Assembly (NCBI GenBank): GCA_949825045.1
Contig: OX463814.1
Location: 28,662,383-28,726,382 of the forward strand
Length of the DNA stretch: 64,000 nucleotides
Direction of reading: 5' to 3'
Origin: Argyresthia goedartella
Lineage: Eukaryota > Arthropoda > Insecta > Lepidoptera > Argyresthiidae
Positions within the stretch are counted from its first letter, which is position 1; every line of letters starts with the position of its first letter. Positions 41,946 to 52,929 of the stretch are shown here, one piece after another. A model generated the notes under the pieces. The model searched no databases. It was not told where the DNA came from and saw nothing but the letters and a program-made list of their open reading frames with translations. The translations under genes were made by a program, and so were the position numbers.

Positions 41946-43697
41946 TTGACGGTACTGCGGTATGGTGTCCGTGAGGAGATGAGATGGCTCGCCCATACTC
42001 ACAAGTATGTGGAGCGACCTGACATGGACGATGTCCTGCTCAAGCGTGTGGAGGACGCAATGACACGCGTCGGGAAGGTGTGTCGGCTGGCTGCGGAGGC
42101 TGAAGCTCTCGGGCTTACGGATGAAGCCTCGGTGGCTGCAGTGATGCAGCTCTGCGCGGATGCTGACCAAGCGATGGAATGCTTGGGCGACATCGAGCGT
42201 CGCGCAGAAAAAATTAAGCGGTCGCGGCGGAATGACCGAGGGGAAGGTAACGGAGACCCACCTCCGAAGGGTGTTGTTTGACGGCTGCCACACCTGGAGA
42301 TTCCGGCCTTCGGTGGGGCAATTGATGAGTGGCCGGCATTCATCAATTTATTCGATAGTTTGGTCCACGGTCGGGACGACTTGGACAACGCCTACAAGTT
42401 GGCCCAACTATTGATGGCACTGCGGGGTGAACCGAAGGAGTTGGTCGGTCACCTAACGGTCACGGCGGGCAATTATGACATAGCCCGGTCCATATTGTTT
42501 GACCGCTACCAACACAAACGGCGGTTGGTTGATGCGCAGCTGGGGAAGCTGTTTAGCATCCCAAGAGTAACCCGGGATGTTGACATCCGAGTACAGGTGC
42601 TCAACCCTGTGCTGGTGGCCACTAAGGCCCTTCAGAACCTTGGTCTGCCGGAAGACCAATGGTCATATATCGTTTTGTATATGGTTTTGTCACGGTTGCC
42701 TGCAGCTGTTCAAAGTCGGTTTGAACAGCTGCATGGGGGCAGTAGCTCGGAACTGCCCACGCTCGTCCAATTGACGGATTTTTTGGAGTGTGAATGCAGG
42801 CGATGCGACACACTGGATACGGAGGCCAGTGTGCAGCGCCAACCCGCGCGGATGCGGGAGGGGCCGCGCCCCCCGCCCCCACGGGGGGGTGGGCGGTCGA
42901 AACAATTTGGCGCTTTGAATGCCGCGCCGTCGGGTGGCGGCTGCGTGCACTGCGACGGTGCCGGTTATGAAGTGACCAGTTGCGCCGACTTTAAGGCGCT
43001 CGGGGTAGCTGCCCGCAGGAAGGTAGTCTTCTGCCACCGATTGTGTTTCGGTTGTTTGGCGCCGCACCCGCTGAGCGAGTGCTCACGCGCGTTCCCCTGT
43101 GAGTGCTGTGGTGGCAAGCACCACATCGTGTTGTGCCTGAACCGGTCAGGCCCTTCGGACGGTCACCAGGGCCGGACTCCGGTTGGTCGGCCACAGGGCC
43201 CAACCAGGGCCGGACCCAGTCCCCCTCCGGGCAACGGGAGTCACCAACGGGGTGACTGGGGTACCCGCGGACGGGACCCCCCCCGAGGGTAAGGGGGCAG
43301 CGCGGGGGGTAACATGCGGGATAGTCGGGGTTCGGTCGCCGCTGTCCAGGGTCAGCGAGGACTTCGGGCCGCTGGCTCACCGCGTGTTACGGGCGGGTGT
43401 CAGATGGCACCTATGAGTGGCGCGAAGGCTGGGAGCCCACCACCGAACAGTCGGATGTCGCCCCGATTCCTAGAGCACCCCAGGTTGGATCCGCTCTCCC
43501 CCCTCCATCCACGGTGGCCACCGGGCACACCGTACACCGTCCGGTATGGTCGGATACCGGGACAGCGAGGGGCCTATTATGCGGGTTGGGACCCCCTGAT
43601 GTACATACGGTCTGATATGCCACCAGCATATCAGCAGCCGAGTTACCAGGCCGACGGAGGTCTCAGCGGGTTCGGATCCCGCGGAGGTTCCCGCTAG
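41946..43697 (+). pseudogene. BEL 2 gag, single frame with two premature stops
   Basis: The whole of gag lies in one frame. It is interrupted by TGA at 42279 (where the arginine-like position before L-P-H-L-E-I-P would be) and TAA at 43290, and ends at TAG 43695. The N-terminal domain (E-M-R-W-L-A-H-T-H-K) aligns with BEL 1 gag 15983 onward. The middle has A-L-R-G-E-P-K-E-L-V and L-S-R-L-P. Three cysteine-rich motifs lie at about 42940-43150 (C-V-H-C; C-F-G-C-x4-H-x4-C; C-E-C-C-x3-H-x4-C). The last 130 codons are proline/glycine/arginine rich. The true start is not certain; the first codon of the open stretch is TTG. Confidence 0.85.
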
Positions 43698-46600
43698 GGT
43701 CACGCCGCCCACTTACAGGGTGTCGCCACTCCACAGACGGTCATGCTCCCCACCGCCTCTGTAATAGCGTGGAGTTCGGACGGCAAATCATGTGTGGCAC
43801 GAGCACTATTGGACTCGGGGGCCCAGGGGTGCTTAGTCTCGTGCAACCTTGTAAGACGGTTGGGCATTTCGGTAAGGGAGTATCCACATTCCATTCGGGG
43901 AATTGGGAACACGGAAGTCGGTTCCGTTAAGGGAGTATGTCGGATTACTCTCTCGTCACGGGTGGATTCATCGGTGAATCTGACGGTCACGGCATTAGTC
44001 ATGCCTAATGTGATGGGCTCACACCCTTACGTACGGTTGTCGCCCTCGGTGCGACAGTTGGTCGCTGGGTTGTCACTGGCTGACCCGGAGTTCGATATTC
44101 CGGGCCCAGTAGACATTTTATTGGGTGTCGATGCCTTGGGATACCTGTTAGTGCCAGGTGTCCACGTGTTGCAGGCGACTGGTCTGGTTTCGGTCAACAC
44201 CAGACTGGGCCATGCGGTAATGGGTCCGGTCATGCCGGCTGCCCCACGCCTAGCGACTCGTAGTCCCTTATTCGGTTCTGTACTCTCGGAGGTGATACAG
44301 AAGTTTTGGGAGGTGGAGGAACCACCTACGGTCCGCCGGTTGGACCCGGTTGAAGAAGAGTGTGAACAGTTTTATCGGAACAATACTGGTCGCCTTCGGT
44401 CAGGTCGATTTCTCACACGTCTTCCATTCCGGAGTGATCGCCCACCGCTGGGCAGTTCACACCATGCAGCCGAGACGCGGCTTCTGTCGATGGAACGACG
44501 CATGAAGCGTGACGGGATTTTCCGGCAGAAGTACGTCGACTTCATGCGGGAATACGAGTCGCTCGGCCACATGTCGGTTTCGGGTATTGACTGGAAGCGT
44601 GAAGACCACTGCTTCCTGCCCCATCACGCGGTCTTGAGGACCCCGGAGGGCAAAATACGGGTAGTGTTCGATGGATCGGCATCAACATCTAACGGCATGA
44701 ACCTGAACCAGTGTTTGCATTCAGGGCCGAAGTTGAACCATGACATCGCGGATGTTATCACACGGTTCCGTCGACACAATGTTGTGTTTGTAGCTGACAT
44801 CCGGATGATGTTTAGACAGACGGTCATTCACCCTGACGATAGACGGTATCAGCTGATACTGTGGCGAGAGAGCCCAGAATGTTTAAAATGTTATGTTTAT
44901 GTGCGGTTGGTCATGGCCAAGAGCAAGGTTGCGCCGTTGCGCACTCGCCTGACCATTCCCAAATTAGAGCTTTCGGGAGCGGCTCTCCTGACTCGTCTGC
45001 TCAACCACACGATGACGGTTCTTCGTGGGTCAATAGCGTTAGAAGATACGGTCTACGCTTGGACGGACAGCCAGATCGTGTTATGCTGGCTGAAGGCTTC
45101 AGTTCACAAGCTGGAGATTTTTGTGGCGAATCGGGTTTCGCAGATTTTGAATTCGGAGGTTCCCTTAATCTGGAGACATGTTCCAGGGGAAATGAACCCA
45201 GCAGACTGTGCGTCTCGTGGGTGTCACGCTCCGGAGTTGGTTGGACATCCCTTGTGGTGGGGTCCAAAATGGTTGACTCAAGCCGAATCGGATTGGCCAA
45301 TGAGTCCACGCGTTACCTCGGCGAACGGCGCCTTGACAGTCGGTGTCTGTACGACGAAACCAGAGCCGGAAGAGGAGTTCAGCCTGCTGGAACGGTACAG
45401 CTCGCTCGACAAGCTGGTCAATGTGACCGCCTGGATCTTCCGATTTGTGCGGAATTGTCGCAATTCTGAGGCGCAACGGGTGCGGACACAGGTCCTGACA
45501 CCACGGCAACGGAACTATGCGTTGTTCGCATTGGTCCGGAACGTGCAGACGGTGCACTTTAAGTCCGAACTGGACATTCTGAGACGCGGGCGCGTCCAAC
45601 TGAAGAGAGCTGTGGCTCGGCTCAACCCGTTTATTGACCCTCAAGGATTGCTGAGGGTAGGAGGTCGGCTGCGGAATGCCAACCTGCCTTATGCGGCTCG
45701 CCACCCGTTGTTACTCCCTAGGAAAGGGAAGTTTGTCGAACTGTTGATACACGATCGACACATTCGGAATGGGCATATCGGATGCCACGCCTTGATGGCG
45801 TTTCTCCAGCGCGAGTTCTGGATTCTATCGGGAAGACGCTTAGTGCGTAGCGTCGTATTTCGGTGCCTGCCTTGTTATCGGGCCAAGTCGGCTACGATGC
45901 AGCCCCAGATGGGCGATTTGCCCTCGGATAGGGTTAACGAAATCCGGCCCTTTGCGGGTGTCGGAACGGATTTCGCGGGACCATTCATGGTCAAGTCTTC
46001 ACAGCTACGAAACGCCAGATTAGTGAAGGCATACCTGTGCGTCTTCGTGTGCTTGGCCACGAAGGCAGTCCACTTGGAGGTGGTCAGTGACCTCACTACA
46101 GCGGCATTTATCGCATGTCTAGATCGGTTCGTCTCACGAAGGGGCCTCCCGACATTAATCGACTCCCGACGTTCGGACAACGGCACAAATTTTGTCGGAG
46201 CCAGGCGATATCTGCAGGAGGTCACTCAATTCCTGAACGGTAACCAGGACGCCATCGGTACGGCTTGCTCCCGACGAGGGATTGAATGGGTTTTCAGTCC
46301 GCCGGGATGTCCTCATTGGGGAGGAATTTTTGAGGCTGCGGTTAAATCGGCTAAGTCGCACCTGACGAGGATCATCGGTGAGACCTCTCTATGCTTTGAA
46401 GAGCTTGCGACGCTGTTCTGTAAAATTGAAATGACACTTAATTCGCGTCCGTTGTGCCCGCTCAGTTCAGATCCAAATGATTTGGAAGCGTTGACGCCGG
46501 GTCACTTCCTGATAGGTCAGCCCCTTAACGCCCTGCCAGAATACCCATTCGGTGATGTTAAGTTAAGTCGGTTAACTAGGTGGCAGATGTTGCAGCAGAT

Positions 46601-46955
46601 GGCTCAAGATTTTTGGAAACGGTGGTCCCTTGAGTACTTGCATATCTTGCAGCAGCGCCTTAAGTGGACTGACCGGACGAGCCCCCCTCAAGTCGGTGAT
46701 TTGGTGCTGATTAAGGATGCGAACCTGCCATCATTGAGATGGAGACGAGGATGGATCGTCAATTTGTACACGGGTCGGGATGGCACGCCTCGATCAGCAG
46801 AAGTCAAGGGTACTCGGTCCTCAAGAGAGCGGTCGCAACACTTTATCGCCTTCCTATTGATTAGGGACAGGTTCGGGCCTGTCCGGGCGGGTGACTGTTT
46901 AATATTTATGCTTCGGAACGCACCGGTTTTCGTTGCGCGGATCGACCGCGAGTAA
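43698..46955 (+). CDS. BEL 2 pol, RT core deleted, reading into the LTR
   Basis: Pol continues in the gag frame after TAG. Counted from 43743: protease D24 in D-S-G-A-Q; RT N-terminal half to about residue 380 with first catalytic aspartate D352 in V-A-D-I-R; then an abrupt join into the second half of RNase H (E409, D442, D488), so the Y-x-D-D box and the first RNase H aspartate are lost. Integrase follows complete: zinc ligands H673/H678 and C708/C711, D743 (T-D-F-A-G-P-F), D812 and E864, then the BEL C-terminal domain. A 9-bp insertion (46161-46169) adds three residues before D812. A late indel near 46805-46820 moves the end out of frame, so the natural stop at about 46859 is missed. Confidence 0.88.
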   Translation, partial: GHAAHLQGVATPQTVMLPTASVIAWSSDGKSCVARALLDSGAQGCLVSCNLVRRLGISVREYPHSIRGIGNTEVGSVKGVCRITLSSRVDSSVNLTVTALVMPNVMGSHPYVRLSPSVRQLVAGLSLADPEFDIPGPVDILLGVDALGYLLVPGVHVLQATGLVSVNTRLGHAVMGPVMPAAPRLATRSPLFGSVLSEVIQKFWEVEEPPTVRRLDPVEEECEQFYRNNTGRLRSGRFLTRLPFRSDRPPLGSSHHAAETRLLSMERRMKRDGIFRQKYVDFMREYESLGHMSVSGIDWKREDHCFLPHHAVLRTPEGKIRVVFDGSASTSNGMNLNQCLHSGPKLNHDIADVITRFRRHNVVFVADIRMMFRQTVIHPDDRRYQLILWRESPECLKCYVYVRLVMAKSKVAPLRTRLTIPKLELSGAALLTRLLNHTMTVLRGSIALEDTVYAWTDSQIVLCWLKASVHKLEIFVANRVSQILNSEVPLIWRHVPGEMNPADCASRGCHAPELVGHPLWWGPKWLTQAESDWPMSPRVTSANGALTVGVCTTKPEPEEEFSLLERYSSLDKLVNVTAWIFRFVRNCRNSEAQRVRTQVLTPRQRNYALFALVRNVQTVHFKSELDILRRGRVQLKRAVARLNPFIDPQGLLRVGGRLRNANLPYAARHPLLLPRKGKFVELLIHDRHIRNGHIGCHALMAFLQREFWILSGRRLVRSVVFRCLPCYRAKSATMQPQMGDLPSDRVNEIRPFAGVGTDFAGPFMVKSSQLRNARLVKAYLCVFVCLATKAVHLEVVSDLTTAAFIACLDRFVSRRGLPTLIDSRRSDNGTNFVGARRYLQEVTQFLNGNQDAIGTACSRRGIEWVFSPPGCPHWGGIFEAAVKSAKSHLTRIIGETSLCFEELATLFCKIEMTLNSRPLCPLSSDPNDLEALTPGHFLIGQPLNALPEYPFGDVKLSRLTRWQMLQQMAQDFWKRWSLEYLHILQQRLKWTDRTSPPQVGDLVLIKDANLPSLRWRRGWIVNLYTGRDGTPRSAEVKGTRSSRERSQHFIAFLLIRDRFGPVRAGDCLIFMLRNAPVFVARIDRE
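46862..46895 (+). promoter_or_regulatory. BEL 2 hairpin and polypurine tract
   Basis: ggacagg-ttcggg-cctgtcc followed by gggcgggtga, then the right LTR. The stem is identical to BEL 1 (19397-19416) and only the loop differs. Confidence 0.6.
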
Positions 46956-47472
46956 TCGGGACATCACTAGCGGAAACGGAACCGCAGCTGTCACTGGTAC
47001 AGAAACGAGATGACGAATTAGAGGTTACTTTCTTGTCGTGAGAAAAAAATGTCTGCACATGGCATCGGGCCTTGACTGTATTTTAGTGTTACAATTGTCT
47101 AACACAGGTGTCGGGCCTGGTCGGAGTGTTTACCATAATAATCGTCGGGAAATAAGTAGATTCACGTCAGCGGAGTGAGTGATTCGTGGTGTGAAGGTTA
47201 AAGTTGTTCGGTTCCCAACTCGTCGCTTCGGACAGCGACTCCTCTTGTCGGCAAGCAACACGCCGGCGACAGCATCGGGCTACGACGAGAGTAAGATTCG
47301 GTCCCTCTCCCTCCACATCTTGCAATCCTTATCCCGTATTCCTGCCTCGAATTGAGCTCTCGAATTCCTGTCTACGGCGTCAAAGGTCAGTACCACTTGC
47401 GATTCTCCCTGTGCTGGTGAAAACCACCCCCTCAAGATTCCACGCCGTTCGGTTGAGGCGTGGAATTAAACA
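46896..47472 (+). repeat. BEL 2 right LTR
   Basis: 577 bp from TGTTTAATATT to GGAATTAAACA, followed by CAGTC. Confidence 0.92.
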
Positions 47473-47477
47473 CAGTC
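47473..47477. repeat. Target site duplication CAGTC, right
   Basis: Matches 40640-40644. Confidence 0.9.
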
Positions 47478-48470
47478 ATTAAACATACAAACACATTCAA
47501 ATCAAACTCAACCATTTTCGAGTGGTGTCGATGATGGACGTGGTATAACACTAGGATTTTAGACTAGGCTAGACAGGAGTTTAGTTGCGGCTAAACCTAG
47601 GTTGTCGAGGTTATGTAGTTTGGGAGACAAACACGATTATTTAGGTTTATGTAACAAACAAGTATCTGAAATTCGTATGATTACAAATAATTACGTTATT
47701 TCCTTCTCACTCTTGAAATACCTAAATACTTATAAAACTATCTAACAAACTAAATATTTTTTTGATTGTGGCTGTTTTGATCTTTCTTTTCTTGACCGTA
47801 TATCATGTTGGTTGGCCTACCTAACTTTACATTAAATGACAAACATATTCTAATTCCATATAGCATGTAGATTGACGTGGTTACTTGGTCATTCACAAAA
47901 CACACACATACAAATTTACTCTACAAGAAGCTGACATTACTATAAGAACTCTCTACTAGATTCTACCCGGCCTAAGGTTTATTAGCAGTCATTCTCCCCT
48001 TCTGAAACGCCTCCGATTCAGAAGGTCGATCATTCTTACTGCATTGGAATTCGAACGAACTTGTGCTTTCCATTTTCCAAAGGCTGTCACTGCTTTGAGT
48101 ACTATCTGGTTCATACCTTTGTCGTAGGCACGTAGTGTCTAGACTTCTTCTTACTCATGGACCGGAGAACTACTCGCATACCCCGATTAAAAGATGGATT
48201 TGTATAATTCGGATTGATTTGACATTGTATTACAGACCCTGGTCGCATCATTCAGGGACGCTTATCGCCCCTGTTTAAAGTGAAGTTTACTTCGCTGTAG
48301 AATGCCTGTGGATGGCCTGAAATCCGATAGAATCAAACCTACACACGCTACATTATCAATCTAGTGACCTAAGTAGTTACGCTGAATTTACATGTCTTAA
48401 AACTAATTTGTATATAAAATATCTGGATGAATATCAACATGGTTACGGAATAAAACTTAAGAGACGGTTC
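47478..48470. other. No gene recognised
   Basis: A 49-codon minus frame (48138-47989), basic and ending R-R-R-F-R-R-G-E next to a purine tract, could be the end of another LTR-element pol, but I see no domain to prove it. Confidence 0.35.
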
Positions 48471-48947
48471 CTAGATTCTTTAATTGATTAATTTCAAGGT
48501 TATTTGAACGGTGTTTTCGAGAATCTTTTACTGTTTTATTTTAATTTGATTTTTCAGGAAGGTTTTGTTTTTTATCGGGTTTTAACTTCCTACTATGCAG
48601 CAATCGTTGGGTTTCATAAACTCTTAATTTTCCATTATAAAACGGGGAAAACTATTTCAATCAACACGGTAACCATTATATTCAGGACAGGCGGTAACCA
48701 GATAATTATTGTGTTTCCTAGATTCTTTAATTGATTAATTTGAACGTTATTTGAACTGTGTTTTCTAGAAACTTTTACTGTTTTATTTTGATTGAGGTTG
48801 CAGGAAGGTTTTGTGTTTTGTCGAGTTTTAACTACCTACTATGCAGCGATTATTGGGTTTCTTAAACTCTTGATTTTCTATTATAAAAAGGGGTAAACTA
48901 TTTCGGACAACAAGGTAATCAATATATTCAGGACAGGCGGGAATCAG
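48471..48947 (+). repeat. 247-bp tandem duplication
   Basis: Copy 1 (48471-48701) and copy 2 (48718-48947) start ctagattctttaattgatta and end ggacaggcggraayca. They differ at many positions, so the duplication is not recent. No protein match. Confidence 0.85.
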
Positions 48948-48990
48948 TTTTTTTAAATCCACCAGGGTAATAGAAAATATTCGGTTTAAA

Positions 48991-48994
<4 letters not shown>

Positions 48995-49064
<70 letters not shown>

Positions 49065-49067
49065 AAT
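48995..49067. repeat. (TA)n microsatellite
   Basis: About 30 TA units, with an imperfect end to 49067. Confidence 0.95.
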
Positions 49068-51860
49068 AACTAGGTAATAAAAAAATAGAATATTATGGGG
49101 TTCTCAATAGAGTATACATATGTTTTACTAACATTTTATTCCTTATTTATTTACTCCTTTCCCTCTCCCTGTTAATGTCTGTTATTTAAAGGAATTTATT
49201 TACTTCTCGTATTAAGTAATATCTGTCCTTATATACTCTATTTTTACCCGAATCCTAGATAAAGTCAGTCAACTGTCACATTATTCATATTTATGTTGAA
49301 TGAAATTGAGAGTTTGAATTAATATTCAATTAGTGGTTATTCCAGCGTCGTGGAATGAAGTTTGAAATATTAATATAGCACTACTTTGTAGTATTTGGAG
49401 TCAATGAGACTATAAACTTATTGAAAGTAGTTACTGAGTTGACTAATTTCTGCAACAACGTTTTAAATTTGATATGTTCGACTCGATGTCGAGAATTCAG
49501 AATTTAAATAAACAAACCTGCAATTCTCATCTTAACTGAATGATGATGAAGGTTCAATTTCCCTAGACCTTGTATTGCAATCATGGAAGGCGGTCATGGT
49601 TAATTTTATTAACACAATAGTTATTAATTAATTACCTTTGATCAAATTATGGAATAAGCCGTCGCAAAGCCACCGCCAATGTTCACATAACGCCAGAATG
49701 AAGCTATAGAAGTACGGAAATTCACAGTTATGATCTATTCAGATGTGCATATTTATATTACTATACGGATACATAAACTTATATCTTCGCACTTTACGAA
49801 GTAACAATATCATGTTTGGATCTGCTGATGGTAGATTGAAGGTCAATTCATTAACCTTAAAATGAATCATGCTACTTACGCACTTCTATGGATGTGCAGA
49901 AATATTTAATACTTCATGCTATGCTATTGTGCATTACTAAAAGACAAATAAGTCTTTATTGATACACATAAAGATCAACATAAACAACCAGTGAAACTTC
50001 ATTGTGTATGTTTATAGTTTTCTATATATCTTACTACATAAATATCAGATATTGACTGATGAGACAGTTGAATGTCATTCACAAACTATAATCCCATCCT
50101 GATCGGTCATACCCCATCCCAATCCGGTGAATCTATGACTAAATCCAATTCAGAATACTTATACGCTACTCTTTTTATAAACGAGTATCAGAACTACAAA
50201 TTAATTGGTTTCGTAGAATTATCTGGGTAGAAGACCGAATCAAGTGGTAGGGGTTTCTTCCCCAAAATTTTATGAATATCAAATTTTCATTTTATTATTT
50301 TATATTTATAATTTTTATTTCATTTTAGTCAATACTCAAAATATACTATGACATTTTATTATATGAATCTGCTTTATAAGGTTATTAATCATTTAATGGA
50401 TATTAATCTGTTTCATTCTTGTTAGTGGGGACATATTTAAGTATATATCTTTTATTGAAATTTAAAATTACTAAATATTCAATTTAAAACATTCCTTGTT
50501 TAAAATCTATTGTCAAAGTTGACAGCACTTCTTACTCATACCTCTAGAATTAGGGTTACTGGTTTCACAAGTAGTAAGAGTTCTAATTTACTAGACGATC
50601 TATTTTATTTGGCCATCACAATTAATAAGAGACTGCGTTTAAAAGAAGGGTGGACGATATAGAAAGGGGGGATGTTACATTACCCACTTTACTTACTCTC
50701 TTTCCTTCTGACTCCGGTCGGATTAAAGCCATTTTTTTCTCTAAAATCTTAGGTCTTTCTACAGCTTTAGACGCGAAAATACTTCCGGTGCCAGTACGGG
50801 TCTTCGTTCCCATCGGTGTCGATTGCTGGTTTGTAGCGAATGATTGAGCTACCTTGTGAAATAGAGGCTCCTGTACCGCATTGTGAGCTCTACCTCTAAG
50901 AGTCTCTAACTTTGACTTCTAACTTTGATTTTAGAACCGAAGCCTGCCACGGATTCTAGCACGTTTTTTTACATTGCAGTTATGTGAGCAATCTTTTGAT
51001 ATAATTTTCTGATTTCCGCATAAATCTCTAGATACTCAACCGAGCGGTAATCCTCGGCGGCCAGGGGTTTTATGCCTTTACCCTTTATGCTGATCGCGTT
51101 TTAGTTGTAAGAGTGTTGTCGCCCCCCCTTTTCATAGAGGGGAATACGACACTCGGGACAAAACCACTCATCAGTTTCTTCCTTAGTCGCGTATCCCTTC
51201 ATGATAAAACCGAAGAATAAGAACTGTCACTTCTCAACAACAAACAAAACACGATGTTGATGTTTTGTTTTATATCAACCACTGTCTCTTCGACTTGCTT
51301 TGTTATTATTACGACCATTTACCTCAAACTCTTTGGTTACGGCATCCCTGACTATTATTTCGGAACTTTATGACTTATTTCCTTGGCCGCCTTTGGTCTT
51401 CAACTGAAATCCCGTGCAAAATCAACGGAAATCATGGAAAAAACATCATCTTTGCGTTGTTAAATTCTCTGAAAAAGTGGTACGTCCAGTGGTAAAGAAC
51501 GCACGTTTTCGCTTTTGATGAACGTCAAAGATTACTATGTCATCTGTCACAGATTTTAGAACTATTTTTTTTTTTATTAGTTGCCAGAACACCCCTATTA
51601 CCCTCTGCTTGTTGACATTTCAAGTTTATTTACGTACCTATCAATAATTCTAGCGACGATTGCTTTAGGATATGATTGTTAGGTACGTGTGCTAGAATTG
51701 CCATATGTTTGTTGACATATTGTTTTTAAGTTTAGTTTCATTATTAATCTCATTTCATAGTGTATTTTATTTAGTTACAACCTTTAATCCTTAAATATGG
51801 GAAGAAATTACTTCACACTTATGTGAAAAGGGCTGTAAGATAAAGATGTAGCAAGAGGTA
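49068..51860. other. No gene recognised
   Basis: AT-rich. A minus frame (50813-50622) and a short minus stretch near 51200-51070 with C-P-E-C are not convincing. Confidence 0.35.
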
Positions 51861-51864
51861 AGAG

Positions 51865-51916
51865 AAAATAATGATTTCCCATTTGTATCCTTACACAAAT
51901 GGGAAATCATTATTTT
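51865..51916. repeat. 22-bp perfect hairpin
   Basis: Arms 51865-51886 and 51895-51916 (aaaataatgatttcccatttgt and its exact reverse complement) with an 8-nt loop. No element boundary could be assigned around it. Confidence 0.9.
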
Positions 51917-52335
51917 ACTGTCGATTTTAAACAAGATAAGTAGATATATATCCAAGAAGCCAATCTAAACTTGAGAATATAACTTCCACTCGAAATATGC
52001 CTTTCCTGTTCCAACGCATATTTGCTTTGTTAAACTTGTTCATATTCTCGAAACATTACTTAAACCCCGCTAAGACCCTCCCTAGGCATCACTGAACAAT
52101 GATTTATTGACTCTCGGGACGGTCTTACTTGTTACTTTGCGAATAAGGCCCGGCCCAGTGAAGTACCACAACATGTTTTTCTTCTATCATATCGCAATAA
52201 GAAACAAGAAAGTTTGTGAGGATATTTGAATGTTGTTTGTCATTACTTAACAGTCTCAAAATAGTCATTGTGTTTATATTTGATTTCTGCAGTTTTTAAT
52301 CGGCTACTTATTCCAGATTTTCTGATAACTGCTAT

Positions 52336-52430
52336 ATGGAGGATAAATATAATTTAAACGTATTTAGGCAAAACAATTCATAGCGGCCTTGTATCAACTT
52401 TTTTGTCGCTAAATACGTTTATCCTCCGTT
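52336..52430. repeat. Imperfect inverted repeat (ggaggataaa ... ttatcctcc)
   Basis: ggaggataaatataatttaaacgtatttaggc at the left pairs with cgctaaatacgtttatcctccg at the right, apart from an insert of 10 bp in the left arm. It may be a small MITE. Confidence 0.6.
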
Positions 52431-52929
52431 CAATTTAAACGCAAAATCTTGGCTATTTAAATTCTATTAAGAGGTCACCAAACAATAAATCAAACTACTT
52501 CGTACAGTAAACATTACATAGTATTTATGACATTTTACATAATGTTTTCGCCGCTCGCCGCTTGCCGCGCCGCAATTCGCAATTGCAGGTAGCTGTGGCC
52601 GGGCGGTAAATCTGTCAACAACAAACAACTACCGTGTAACTATAAAAAATATTTAACATCGTCTTTAATAACAATAATAATTAGCTTTATTCCAGATTAA
52701 CAAGAACCCATATCTCTATTTCCTTAAAACTAGAGATACATTTTATTGCAAAAAACGCAAAAAATTGAGTCTAAATAGGGATTTTCTTTCTGGTCGGTTT
52801 CGCTTCCCTAAAGCGTCGGTATACCCTAAACAAACGTCAAACTCATTATTGTATTGATTTAAAATATGATGTACCTATAGTACAGAAGTCTTAATTTTGT
52901 AGTAAGACCGATAAGGTCAAATAGTCAGG
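52431..52929. other. No gene recognised
   Basis: AT-rich with a GC-rich patch at 52545-52610. No frame with a domain. Confidence 0.35.

Larger units (their letters stand above)
40645..47472 (+). mobile_element. BEL/Pao retrotransposon 2 (6,828 bp, non-autonomous)
   Basis: LTRs of 578 and 577 bp flank gag and a pol that lacks the RT catalytic centre. The element is bounded by CAGTC duplications. The LTRs differ at about 13 positions plus one A-run length change by eye, roughly 2.3%, so it is older than BEL 1. Proteins are of the same branch as BEL 1 but clearly diverged. Confidence 0.92.

Noticed and set aside
42690..43067. Antisense frames in BEL 2 (also 41883-42388, 45165-45704, 44861-45469 in another frame)
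   Set aside because: All are shadows of gag and pol caused by GC-rich codons.
47989..48138. Basic 49-codon minus frame next to a purine tract, as pol end plus LTR start
   Set aside because: No second LTR, no upstream pol motif in a continuous frame; evidence too thin for a feature.
51060..51210. Possible PHD-finger-like end (W-F-C-P-E-C) on the minus strand
   Set aside because: Only one cysteine pair is visible and no upstream zinc ligands were found.
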